Shown piece by piece: positions 5,588-13,345 of a stretch of DNA of 16,549 nt; position 1 is the stretch's first letter, and each line of letters opens with the position of its first letter. The notes under the pieces are model-generated. The model saw nothing but the letters and a program-made list of their open reading frames with translations. It was not told the DNA's origin and made no database searches. Source of the stretch: UBA6183 sp046314755 (GTDB lineage: Bacteria > Bacteroidota > Bacteroidia > UKL13-3); NCBI GenBank assembly GCA_046314755.1, contig JBKDBG010000071.1, forward strand, positions 1 to 16,549, written 5' to 3'. The position numbers and the translations under genes were made by a program.

Positions 5588-8125
5588 CTACATTTCTTTC
5601 TTTTCAACTTTATCATCACAGTGATTACCTTCGCCCGGTGAGCAGCAACCTTTTCCAGCTTTGTGTGAAGCCACACATTTGTCATTGCATTTTTCAGCAC
5701 ATTCTTTTTCATCTTTACAACCCATATCACAATTCTCCATTTTCATTCCTTTGTGTGCTTTAATCATATCTAAACATGCTGCTTTTTGCTCAGGTGTACA
5801 CTTCATGCTATCGCAGTATGCCATGCACTCTTCCTCTGTCATGCCAAGGCATTTATCCATATCACATGAATTCAAATTAGCTTTACCCATTTCACTGCAG
5901 CATTCCATTTTTTCTTTCCCTGCACCTGCATTTGCTTTGGTATTTTGATGACCTAACATTGGAGCCAATGTAAGTCCTACCAAACAAGATAATTTAATTA
6001 AAATGTTCATTGAAGGACCTGAAGTATCTTTAAACGGATCACCTACGGTATCACCAACTACTGCTGCTTTATGCGGATCTGATTTTTTGTAGAATATCTC
6101 CTTCTTGCCGTTTACTTCAATTTCAACACCTTTTTCAAATGATTTTTTTGCATTATCCCAAGCACCACCGGCATTGTTTTGGAAAATAGCCCAAAGCACA
6201 CCGCTTACGGTAACACCTGCCATGTAAGCACCCAAAGCTTCCGCACCCATAACTAAACCAATAATAATTGGAGTAACAATGGTGATAACACCAGGTAACA
6301 TCATTTCACGCAAAGCTGCACTCGTAGAAATTTCAACACATTTTCCGTAATCAGGTTTTCCTGTTCCTTCCATAATTCCGGGAATTTCACGGAACTGTCT
6401 GCGAACTTCATTTACCATATCCATGGCAGCTTTACCTACCGAGTTCATCGCTAATGCCGAGAAAACTACAGGAATCATACCACCGATAAATAAGGCAGCA
6501 AGCACTTTTGCATCAAAAATATTAATACCGTTAATTCCGGTAAATGTTACGTATGCCGCAAATAATGCCAAAGCGGTTAAAGCAGCTGAAGCGATAGCGA
6601 ACCCTTTACCAATAGCGGCAGTGGTATTTCCTACTGAATCTAAAATATCTGTTTTTTCACGCACCTCTGCAGGCAATTCACTCATCTCTGCAACACCACC
6701 AGCATTATCTGCAATTGGTCCAAATGCATCAATAGCTAATTGCATAGCGGTATTCGCCATCATAGCCGAGGCCGCAATACCCACACCGTAAAATCCGGCT
6801 AATGCGTAAGCCGCCCAAATTGCACCTGCAAATAAGATTACCGGAATGGCTGTTGATAACATACCAGTACCTAAGCCTGCAATAATGTTGGTTGCAGCAC
6901 CTGTTGCCGATTTTTGTACAATGCCTAAAACTGGGCCTTTCCCTAAACCGGTGTAGTATTCAGTAATATATGAAATAGCGCCACCCACAAACATTCCAAT
7001 GATAACTGCATAAAATACATTCATTGATGTGGTGGTTGCCATACTAAATTCACCTGCGTTAAATACACTCATGGTCATGGTGGCAGGTAACATTGCGTTA
7101 ATTAAAAAGTAAGAAGCAATGAGCGACAACAAGATAGAAGCCCAGTTGCCACGGTTTAATGCAGCTTGAACGGTGTTAGTGTCCTCTTTAGCATTATCGC
7201 TTATGTTTACTAAATATGAACTTAAAATGGAAGCAATTAAACCAATCCCTGCGATACTTAGCGGTAATAATATTGGTCCGATTCCATTAAAAGGAATACC
7301 TTCATAACTTCCATTGGCACCAAACCAATCACGTATTAAATAATTGCCTAACACCATTGAAGCCAATACGGTAGCCACGTATGAACCGAATAAATCAGCA
7401 CCCATACCTGCCACATCACCCACGTTATCACCTACGTTATCAGCAATTGTAGCCGGGTTACGAGGATCATCTTCAGGAATTCCTGCTTCAACTTTACCTA
7501 CTAAGTCGGCACCCACATCGGCAGCTTTGGTATAAATACCACCACCTACACGTGCAAACAACGCAATACTCTCAGCACCTACCGAAAATCCGGCTAATAC
7601 CTCAAGCACACGGGTCATGGTTTCATGACCACCATTTTCAAGTGTGCCATCCATGAAAAAATCAAAGAATAATATAAACAACATGCTTAATCCCAATACG
7701 GCTAAGCCTGCTACACCTAATCCCATTACAGTACCACCGGTAAAAGATACCTTTAAGGCTTTGCTTAATGAGGTGCGAGCTGCTTGTGTTGTTCTTACAT
7801 TGGCTTTGGTAGCAATGCGCATACCGAAAAATCCGGCTAAGGCACTAAACACACAACCAATAACAAAAGCAGCCACAATTAGAATGTGTGAAGTTTCAAC
7901 CACTTGCGACAACCAGCCCAATGCTGCACCTGCCAACACCACGTAAATGGCTAAAATTTTGTACTCTGCTTTTAAAAATGCCATTGCACCTTCGGCCACA
8001 TAGCCTGCAATTTCTTTCATGCGATCATTTCCCGCATCTTGTTTGCTTACCCATGCACTTTTTACAGCCATAACGATTAGGCCGATGATACCAAATGCCG
8101 GAATTAAGTAAATAAAATTCTCCAT
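5588..8125 (-). CDS. hppA: Membrane-bound ion-translocating pyrophosphatase with Cys-rich C-terminal tail
   Basis: HppA hydrolyses cytoplasmic PPi and pumps Na+ and/or H+ across the inner membrane. The 845 residues include the full transmembrane core. The active-site motifs are DVGADLVGKVEAGIPEDDP (residues 203-221), DNVGDNVGD (229-237), DAFGPIADNAGG (466-477) and GDTVGDPFKDTSGPS (691-705). GNTTAAIGKG (499-508), with Ala503 and Gly506, is the potassium-dependent type. I cannot decide between Na+ and Na+/H+ pumping. The canonical protein should end near residue 728. Here a hydrophilic tail (729-845) adds 16 Cys plus many Lys, Glu and Met. By the known topology of the family the C-terminus is periplasmic. 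The gene is monocistronic, with its own promoter and a shared terminator. Confidence 0.97.
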   Translation of the reverse strand: MENFIYLIPAFGIIGLIVMAVKSAWVSKQDAGNDRMKEIAGYVAEGAMAFLKAEYKILAIYVVLAGAALGWLSQVVETSHILIVAAFVIGCVFSALAGFFGMRIATKANVRTTQAARTSLSKALKVSFTGGTVMGLGVAGLAVLGLSMLFILFFDFFMDGTLENGGHETMTRVLEVLAGFSVGAESIALFARVGGGIYTKAADVGADLVGKVEAGIPEDDPRNPATIADNVGDNVGDVAGMGADLFGSYVATVLASMVLGNYLIRDWFGANGSYEGIPFNGIGPILLPLSIAGIGLIASILSSYLVNISDNAKEDTNTVQAALNRGNWASILLSLIASYFLINAMLPATMTMSVFNAGEFSMATTTSMNVFYAVIIGMFVGGAISYITEYYTGLGKGPVLGIVQKSATGAATNIIAGLGTGMLSTAIPVILFAGAIWAAYALAGFYGVGIAASAMMANTAMQLAIDAFGPIADNAGGVAEMSELPAEVREKTDILDSVGNTTAAIGKGFAIASAALTALALFAAYVTFTGINGINIFDAKVLAALFIGGMIPVVFSALAMNSVGKAAMDMVNEVRRQFREIPGIMEGTGKPDYGKCVEISTSAALREMMLPGVITIVTPIIIGLVMGAEALGAYMAGVTVSGVLWAIFQNNAGGAWDNAKKSFEKGVEIEVNGKKEIFYKKSDPHKAAVVGDTVGDPFKDTSGPSMNILIKLSCLVGLTLAPMLGHQNTKANAGAGKEKMECCSEMGKANLNSCDMDKCLGMTEEECMAYCDSMKCTPEQKAACLDMIKAHKGMKMENCDMGCKDEKECAEKCNDKCVASHKAGKGCCSPGEGNHCDDKVEKKEM

Positions 8126-8153
8126 GTAGTTTTTTAATAATTTGTTAACTGGG

Positions 8154-8161
8154 CAAAAATA
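8154..8161 (-). promoter_or_regulatory. hppA: -7 promoter element of hppA
   Basis: The minus strand reads TATTTTTG, an exact TAnnTTTG match, with TTTC 18 nt upstream as a near -33 box. The leader to the hppA ATG would be about 25 nt. I could not find an equally good promoter on the plus strand for the divergent gene at 8209. Confidence 0.6.
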
Positions 8162-8208
8162 GAATTAAATTCCTATTTTGAAACTTTGTTTACAACTAGT
8201 ATTTAACC

Positions 8209-9030
8209 ATGTCTACCTACAAATACACTTTCGTATTGGTGCACCTCATCGCTTCTTTGGGAGCTTACTCACAGGGAATCAGCGGGATTAGTGGTGCAGA
8301 TGCCTGGTCTCAAGGCGGGATCAGCACAACTGTAAACACACCATTTTCTGTACTAAATAATGCTGCTGTAATGAGCTATTCCGCAGGGATTAGCGCGGGT
8401 TTGTACAGCGAACAACGCTTTAACCGAAACGAATTGCTGCTTTCAACCCTAGCAGTTGTGCTCCCGAATAAGATAATTGATGTAGGAATTGGCGTTTCTT
8501 ATTTCGGTTTCCATTCATTTAATCAGCAGCGAATTGTTTTATCTGCCTCCAAAAAAATTGCAGAAACCATTTCAATCGGTGTACAAGGAAATTATTTGAT
8601 GACCAATATTAATGAGTATGGTCAATCTGGTATTTTTGTGTTAGGGGCAGGAGTATATTATCAACCTACTTCTAAAATTGAGGTTGGTGTAAGCATATTT
8701 AATCCAAATCAACAAAAGTTTGCCGATAAAATAAGTGACCAAATTCCTGTGTTTGCTCGCTTGGGTTGCAGTTATAAAGTAAACAGCAAGGTGCGTGTTT
8801 TGGGTGAAACCGAATTACAATTGGATCAACCCACCATTGTAAGAGGCGGAATCCAGTATCATTTGCACGAAAAATTCGGCCTGGCTTTGGGTGCTTCATC
8901 TAATCCGGGATTGTTTTGTTTCGGATTGTTTGCAAAATACAATTGTTTGGTTTTTGACGCAGCTGCCACCACACATCCAACATTAGGTTTTACGCCATCA
9001 TTTAGTATTAGGCTACAACGGAAAAAATAA
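8209..9030 (+). CDS. Outer-membrane beta-barrel protein, partner of the HHH/barrel gene
   Basis: This 273-residue protein has an N-terminal signal peptide (cleavage near AYSQG, residue 22). What follows is an alternating, Gly-rich beta pattern with motifs such as DVGIGVSYFGFHSFNQQ and GIFVLGAGVYYQP, ending in an FSIRLQRKK strand. The start of the mature part, with a Gly/Ala run and SVLNNAAVM, resembles the PorV/PorQ-type barrels of Bacteroidota. I recall a conserved family of this size sitting next to HHH/barrel genes across the phylum, with no described function. The stop is 1 nt before the next ATG, so the two are very probably translated together. The barrel call is from sequence character and was not modelled. 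Confidence 0.75.
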   Translation: MSTYKYTFVLVHLIASLGAYSQGISGISGADAWSQGGISTTVNTPFSVLNNAAVMSYSAGISAGLYSEQRFNRNELLLSTLAVVLPNKIIDVGIGVSYFGFHSFNQQRIVLSASKKIAETISIGVQGNYLMTNINEYGQSGIFVLGAGVYYQPTSKIEVGVSIFNPNQQKFADKISDQIPVFARLGCSYKVNSKVRVLGETELQLDQPTIVRGGIQYHLHEKFGLALGASSNPGLFCFGLFAKYNCLVFDAAATTHPTLGFTPSFSIRLQRKK

Positions 9031-9031
9031 A

Positions 9032-11101
9032 ATGAACAAAGCTGTATTGTTTTTTTTGTTGATGGGTAGTTACATCACTTTGCTTGCACAAAACAGCAAA
9101 GAGCGTGATGAAAAAATTATTGCTGAAATTATGGAACGCCTCATTGAAAATACAGAGGCCACCGTTGATTACACCGATTTGCAAGATCAATTGGAGTTTT
9201 ATATCAAAAATAAAATCAACCTGAATACAGCTACCAGAAATGAGTTGCAAAAGCTGGTGTTTTTAGATGATAAGCAAATTAACGCACTCATTAATCATAA
9301 AAAAACGCATGGTGATTATTTGAGTTTATATGAATTACAAAGTATTGAAGCGCTTGATGAATTAACTATTTATTACCTCACTTATTTTTTAGTGGTTGAT
9401 GAAAATTGGAGGGAAGATCAAACGCCTTTTTGGGAAATGATTAAAAAAGGAAAACATGAAGTAATTGGTTTGTATGATGCCGAATTGCAAGATCGTGCTG
9501 GATATAATCCACAATTGCGTAATACCGATAAAAGTTATTATTTAGGAAACCACGCGCGTTATGTGTTACGTTACCGATTTACTTATGGCACACGATTGAG
9601 TTTTGGATACAATGCCGAAAAAGATATGGGCGAACAATTTGGAACCGGTGCTCAGCGTGAAGGATTCGATTTTAACTCGGTTCACTTTTATTACCGTCCT
9701 AGGAAAGGTGTAATAAAAACAATTGCCTTGGGCGATTTTCAAATTAATTTTGGGCAGGGATTAACTTTTGGAAGTGGATTGGCAGCACGTAAAAGCGCTT
9801 TTGTGATGAACGTAAGAAGAAGTTTTGCCAGCATCAGACCCTATCGTTCACTCAACGAAAACGAATTTTTAAGAGGAGGAGCTGTAATGTTGGGTTGGAA
9901 AGGTTTACAAAGTACCTTGTTTTACAGCGGCAAATATATTTCAACCAACTTTAATGATGCCGATACCCTTTTGGGTGATGATGTATTTAGTAGTATTGCT
10001 TTAGGCGGATTGCATCGCACGCAAAGTGAAGCTGCGCAAAAACACAATGTGTTTCAAACCATTTATGGCGGAAATATAAAAAAGGGTTTTACTAACGGAC
10101 ATGTTGCTTTTACTGCTGTTCAAGGCAATTACAATGTGAATTTTTTAGCTGGCGATAAGCCTTATCAATTGTATAATTTTTCAGGAACACAACAAGGTAA
10201 TATTGGTATTGATTACCAATACCAATTTCGTAATTTGAATTTTTTTGGAGAGGGCTCAAGAAGTAACAACGGAGCTTACGCTTTTACTTCAGGTGTTGTA
10301 GCTTCATTAGATGCTTCATTTGATGTGTTGGTGCTTTACCGCAATTTTAGTCCTAAATATCAGATGATATTTAACAACCCATTTGCCGAAAATAGTGATG
10401 GAAGAAATGAGCAAGGCATTTACACCGGTGCTTCCTTAAAAATCACCCGAAAGTGGGTGTTGAATACCTACATTGACTTTTATGAAAGTAAATGGCTCAG
10501 GTATTTAACCGATGGGCCCTCACGTGGTGTTGACTTTTTGAGTGAATTACAATTCAATCCAACCAAAACAGCACAGTTGTATGTGCGTTACCGTACAGAA
10601 AATAAATTACGTAATCAACCCAATAATGTAGGTTACACCGATTATTTAAGCAATCAACAACGCAACACGTATCGATTTAATGCGCAGTATAAAGTAAGCT
10701 TAAACGTTACTGCTAAAAGTAGGGTAGAGGTAATTACTTATCATGATGATGTATCGAAGCATCGAACCGGAACTTTAATTTTTCAAGATTTAAATTTAGC
10801 ATTACCTCGCAAGCAGGCTTCTGTTATTTTACGATTGGCATATTTTACGGTTGATGATTACAATGCGCGTGTATACGCTGCCGAAAACGATGTGCTTTAT
10901 CAATACGCGGTGCCATTGTATCAAAATAGTGGGGTGAGGTATTATGTGGTTGGGCGTATTAAAATAAATCGCAAATTGGAAGTTTGGTTTAAGTGGAGCG
11001 AAACTATCTACAATAATGTAAATACAATAAGCAGCGGATTAGAACAAATTAACGGAAATCGGTTAAGTGAATATCGTTTGCAGTTGCGTTGGATTATTTG
11101 A
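9032..11101 (+). CDS. ComEA-like helix-hairpin-helix protein with predicted outer-membrane barrel
   Basis: This is a 689-residue exported protein. The signal peptide is residues 1-19 (cleavage before QNSKE). A helical segment follows, then a ComEA-type helix-hairpin-helix region at about 62-118, starting INLNTATRNELQKL and containing LSLYELQSI. HHH repeats of this type bind DNA backbones in ComEA. The remaining 560 or so residues are rich in aromatic, alternating strands (for example HARYVLRYRFTYGTRLSFGY and YRLQLRWII at the end), as in an outer-membrane barrel with a terminal aromatic strand. It has no TonB-plug features that I can see. It is coupled to the smaller barrel gene upstream. The HHH would face the periplasm. 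A role in DNA handling at the outer membrane is inference only. Confidence 0.8.
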   Translation: MNKAVLFFLLMGSYITLLAQNSKERDEKIIAEIMERLIENTEATVDYTDLQDQLEFYIKNKINLNTATRNELQKLVFLDDKQINALINHKKTHGDYLSLYELQSIEALDELTIYYLTYFLVVDENWREDQTPFWEMIKKGKHEVIGLYDAELQDRAGYNPQLRNTDKSYYLGNHARYVLRYRFTYGTRLSFGYNAEKDMGEQFGTGAQREGFDFNSVHFYYRPRKGVIKTIALGDFQINFGQGLTFGSGLAARKSAFVMNVRRSFASIRPYRSLNENEFLRGGAVMLGWKGLQSTLFYSGKYISTNFNDADTLLGDDVFSSIALGGLHRTQSEAAQKHNVFQTIYGGNIKKGFTNGHVAFTAVQGNYNVNFLAGDKPYQLYNFSGTQQGNIGIDYQYQFRNLNFFGEGSRSNNGAYAFTSGVVASLDASFDVLVLYRNFSPKYQMIFNNPFAENSDGRNEQGIYTGASLKITRKWVLNTYIDFYESKWLRYLTDGPSRGVDFLSELQFNPTKTAQLYVRYRTENKLRNQPNNVGYTDYLSNQQRNTYRFNAQYKVSLNVTAKSRVEVITYHDDVSKHRTGTLIFQDLNLALPRKQASVILRLAYFTVDDYNARVYAAENDVLYQYAVPLYQNSGVRYYVVGRIKINRKLEVWFKWSETIYNNVNTISSGLEQINGNRLSEYRLQLRWII

Positions 11102-11650
11102 TTATTTTTTAATTACATCACCCCAACCTTGGTAAACTACTTTTTTGTTGTTGTTCAAAAAGGAATAGTACAATCGTAATGGTTTGGCTGTTATCTGTGG
11201 TGGTGGGGCTAGTATTAATTGTTGTACACCTGCATTTATTTTCAATTGCGAGTAACTTAATACATTTAATTGTTCATCAACCCATAACAGTTTGCACATG
11301 CAGGCTGTTGGTGCATCAATTTTTAAGTTGCAATTGCTGCTAACAGGATTTGGGAATAACATCACTTCATTCACCATTACCACATCGCTTAAGCTATCGT
11401 AGTTTTGCAACTCGGGTTGTGCATTCATCAGGTTAACCACTTCAGCAGGCCATGTTGCATTTAAGGTCCAATCTTCAGGGTCATTTTCACCTAAAGCACT
11501 GCCAAATTCATCATACGCAGTAAAACCTTTTATGTTAATTTTATTAGGTTCTGCAGCGGGTTGTGGGGTTTCTTTTGTTTCACTGCAACTTATGAGGTTC
11601 ACACTTATGCCAACACCAAAAAGTATTAGAAATGGAACAACGCGTTGCAT
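11102..11650 (-). CDS. Lipoprotein with a PNP (sorting-domain-like) segment
   Basis: This 182-residue protein has a signal peptide and a lipobox LISC, giving a lipidated Cys at residue 22. A short linker rich in Pro and Glu follows. From about residue 98 it reads VMLFPNPVSSNCNLKID and continues as alternating strands to VYQGWGDVIKK. The FPNP start and beta layout resemble the type A type IX secretion C-terminal domain, here on a lipid-anchored protein with three extra cysteines (CNLKI, CMCKL). No enzyme motif is seen. It is the last gene of the pyrE-plsC-gatC unit, 12 nt after gatC. Its stop codon directly abuts that of the convergent HHH/barrel gene, with no terminator between them. Confidence 0.75.
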   Translation of the reverse strand: MQRVVPFLILFGVGISVNLISCSETKETPQPAAEPNKINIKGFTAYDEFGSALGENDPEDWTLNATWPAEVVNLMNAQPELQNYDSLSDVVMVNEVMLFPNPVSSNCNLKIDAPTACMCKLLWVDEQLNVLSYSQLKINAGVQQLILAPPPQITAKPLRLYYSFLNNNKKVVYQGWGDVIKK

Positions 11651-11662
11651 GGTGATGAATAA

Positions 11663-11953
11663 TTATTTGTCTAAGAATTTAGGAACTCTGAAGTAGTCAC
11701 TGTCTTTAGCAGGGGCATTTTTAAGGGCTTCCTCCTTGGTGATGGTATGCTGCACTTCATCTTCACGTAATACATTAACGGCATCACTCATAAAAATTAA
11801 AGGTTCAACCTTATCGGTATCCAACTCATTCAGCTTTTCGAAAAAAGCAGTAATTTGGGTCAGGTCTTTTTTTAGTTTTTCTTTTTCTTCTCCGTTAAAC
11901 TCAAGCTTAGCCAAGTCGGCTAACTTATCAATCATTTCATTGGTGATATCCAT
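11663..11953 (-). CDS. gatC: Asp-tRNA(Asn)/Glu-tRNA(Gln) amidotransferase subunit C
   Basis: GatC is the small subunit that holds GatA and GatB together in the complex converting misacylated Glu-tRNA(Gln) and Asp-tRNA(Asn) to Gln- and Asn-tRNA. The 96 residues match the family in length and order: a helix with DKLADLAKLEF (residues 9-19), the LNELDTDKVEP segment (41-51), VLREDEV (60-66) and the ending NAPAKDSDYFRVPKFLDK. The start codon lies within the plsC 3' end, with a 17-nt overlap in another frame, so translation is probably coupled. gatA and gatB are not in the window. Confidence 0.95.
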   Translation of the reverse strand: MDITNEMIDKLADLAKLEFNGEEKEKLKKDLTQITAFFEKLNELDTDKVEPLIFMSDAVNVLREDEVQHTITKEEALKNAPAKDSDYFRVPKFLDK

Positions 11954-12689
11954 ATTCTGCTAATTTTTTTGCCATTAAATCATGAATTGTATGTTTTAAC
12001 TCCGGAATATCTTCCATGGTTAAACCTTTTGTTTCAATTGGTGCATGTACATATTGAAATACCTTCCCGGGTTTAAAACGCAACTTGCCGTTGTCGGGTA
12101 ATATTTCCCAGTTTTTAATAATGGTTACAGGCAATATTGGAGTTTGTGTATCAATGGCCAATTTAAATGCACCATCTTTAAAACGTCCGAGTTTGGGTGT
12201 ATTGCCCGGAATTGTTCCTTCAGGAAAAACCACAATACTTTTCTTTTCATTTTTTAATTGATTAACTGCTCTTTGATAGGCCTTAGCTGCATGCCTTGCA
12301 TTTTTTCTATCAACAGCAATATCAATGGTTCTGAAAAATATACCGAAAACCGGAACGCGGGCCAACTCAATTTTAGCCATAAAGTTAAAGTTGATGTGCA
12401 ACTTAACGGTGAGGGTTACAATATCAAGTTTGCTGGTATGGTTTGGTGCGATGATGTAGGCCGTATTCTTTTTATCAAACGAAACTTCTTCCATGTGTTT
12501 AACGCGAATCACCCCGCAAAAAAACAACCAATGCCCCCATACTTTGCGTAAAAAATGACCATAATTATACCACTTCGGATTACCCAATGTGATGGCAAAT
12601 CCGGGATACAGCACAATAAAACCTATGGCTGTAATAGTGGCGAAATAAATGGCCAGAATAAACTTGATGAATTCAGTGATTTTTTTCAA
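11937..12689 (-). CDS. plsC: 1-acyl-sn-glycerol-3-phosphate acyltransferase (PlsC-like)
   Basis: This family transfers an acyl chain to lysophosphatidic acid to make phosphatidic acid at the inner membrane. The 250-residue protein has a hydrophobic N-terminal segment (about 7-30) and a second one near 50-60. The acyltransferase motif I is NHTSKLD (residues 83-89), with His84 and Asp89 the catalytic pair. Motif III is FPEGT (155-159), and VPVFGIFFRTIDIAVDR (112-128) fits motif II. The C-terminal part has the usual PILPVTI. It starts 11 nt after the pyrE stop and overlaps gatC. Substrate specificity within the LPLAT superfamily cannot be told from sequence alone. Confidence 0.9.
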   Translation of the reverse strand: MKKITEFIKFILAIYFATITAIGFIVLYPGFAITLGNPKWYNYGHFLRKVWGHWLFFCGVIRVKHMEEVSFDKKNTAYIIAPNHTSKLDIVTLTVKLHINFNFMAKIELARVPVFGIFFRTIDIAVDRKNARHAAKAYQRAVNQLKNEKKSIVVFPEGTIPGNTPKLGRFKDGAFKLAIDTQTPILPVTIIKNWEILPDNGKLRFKPGKVFQYVHAPIETKGLTMEDIPELKHTIHDLMAKKLAEYGYHQ

Positions 12690-12700
12690 CGTGTATTTAA

Positions 12701-13333
12701 TTATTTACCCCAAGTTTCCGGTGATTGCCTCCACTCACTTAACAAGCCTAATTGCTCAGATGCAATAATGCCTTTTTGTACGGCAACTTCTATCAATGCA
12801 TTATAATTACTTAATGAATGGTAGGCACAATTCGCTTCCTGAAATGCTTTTGCGGCAGCATCAAATCCATAAGTAAAAATGCTTACCATGCCTAATACTT
12901 CGCAACCAAACTCACGAAGTGATTGTACCGCTTGCAAGCTACTTTTTCCTGTTGATACCAAGTCTTCAACAACTACCACTTTTTGTCCCGGTGTAATATC
13001 GCCTTCTACCAATTTCCCCATGCCATGTTTTTTGGCTTCGCTTCTTACATATCCAAACGGCAAGTTTAACTCATCGGCAACCAATGCTCCGGGTGCAATA
13101 CCGGCTGTGGCCACACCAATAATGGCTTGTGCTCCGCCAAAGTGGTGTTGAATAAGTTTTCCTAACTCTTTTTTGATAAATGTACGCACGGTTGGGTGTG
13201 ATAACGACATACGGTTATCGCTGTAAATAGGCGATTTCCATCCGCTGGTCCAAGTAAATGGTTCAGAGGGACGAAGTTTGATGGCATTTATTTCTAATAA
13301 ATATTCAGCTATCTTTGCTGCGGTTGAATCCAT
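12701..13333 (-). CDS. pyrE: Orotate phosphoribosyltransferase PyrE
   Basis: PyrE joins orotate and PRPP to give OMP and PPi in pyrimidine synthesis. The 210 residues are the usual length. Visible marks are FTWTSGWKSPIYSDNR (residues 26-41), GVATAGIAPGALVADEL (73-89), YVRSEAKKHG (95-104) and the PRPP-binding VVVVEDLVSTGKS (119-131). The frame is open further upstream to 13426, but homologs begin at a position like MDSTAAKIAEYLLEINAIKL, i.e. ATG 13333. The upstream extension would also run through the divergent Nudix gene. It is the first gene of the pyrE-plsC-gatC-lipoprotein unit. A -7 element lies only 4 nt before the ATG. Confidence 0.96.
   Translation of the reverse strand: MDSTAAKIAEYLLEINAIKLRPSEPFTWTSGWKSPIYSDNRMSLSHPTVRTFIKKELGKLIQHHFGGAQAIIGVATAGIAPGALVADELNLPFGYVRSEAKKHGMGKLVEGDITPGQKVVVVEDLVSTGKSSLQAVQSLREFGCEVLGMVSIFTYGFDAAAKAFQEANCAYHSLSNYNALIEVAVQKGIIASEQLGLLSEWRQSPETWGK
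13310..13317 (+). promoter_or_regulatory. -7 promoter element of the Nudix gene, inside pyrE
   Basis: TATCTTTG matches TAnnTTTG exactly, and TTTA at 13287-13290 lies 19 nt upstream as a near -33 box. Both are within the first codons of pyrE on the other strand. Transcription would start near 13322, 10-19 nt before the two candidate Nudix ATGs. Confidence 0.6.
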
Positions 13334-13337
13334 GGCG

Positions 13338-13345
13338 CAAATGTA
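13338..13345 (-). promoter_or_regulatory. pyrE: -7 promoter element of pyrE, overlapping the Nudix start
   Basis: The minus strand reads TACATTTG, an exact TAnnTTTG match, followed by CGCC and then the pyrE ATG. The complementary bases include the ATG of the Nudix gene (13341-13343). No convincing -33 box is visible at the normal spacing. Confidence 0.5.

Noticed and set aside
5591..5941. HppA Cys-rich tail as a frameshift or read-through artefact
   Set aside because: The frame is continuous from the core. The tail has a coherent Cys/Lys/Glu/Met make-up and ends just before a terminator, so a real extension is more likely.
6423..8073. Several open frames antisense to hppA
   Set aside because: They are low-complexity shadows (Ala/Pro/Thr/Asn-rich) of a strongly conserved gene on the other strand, with no start context of their own.
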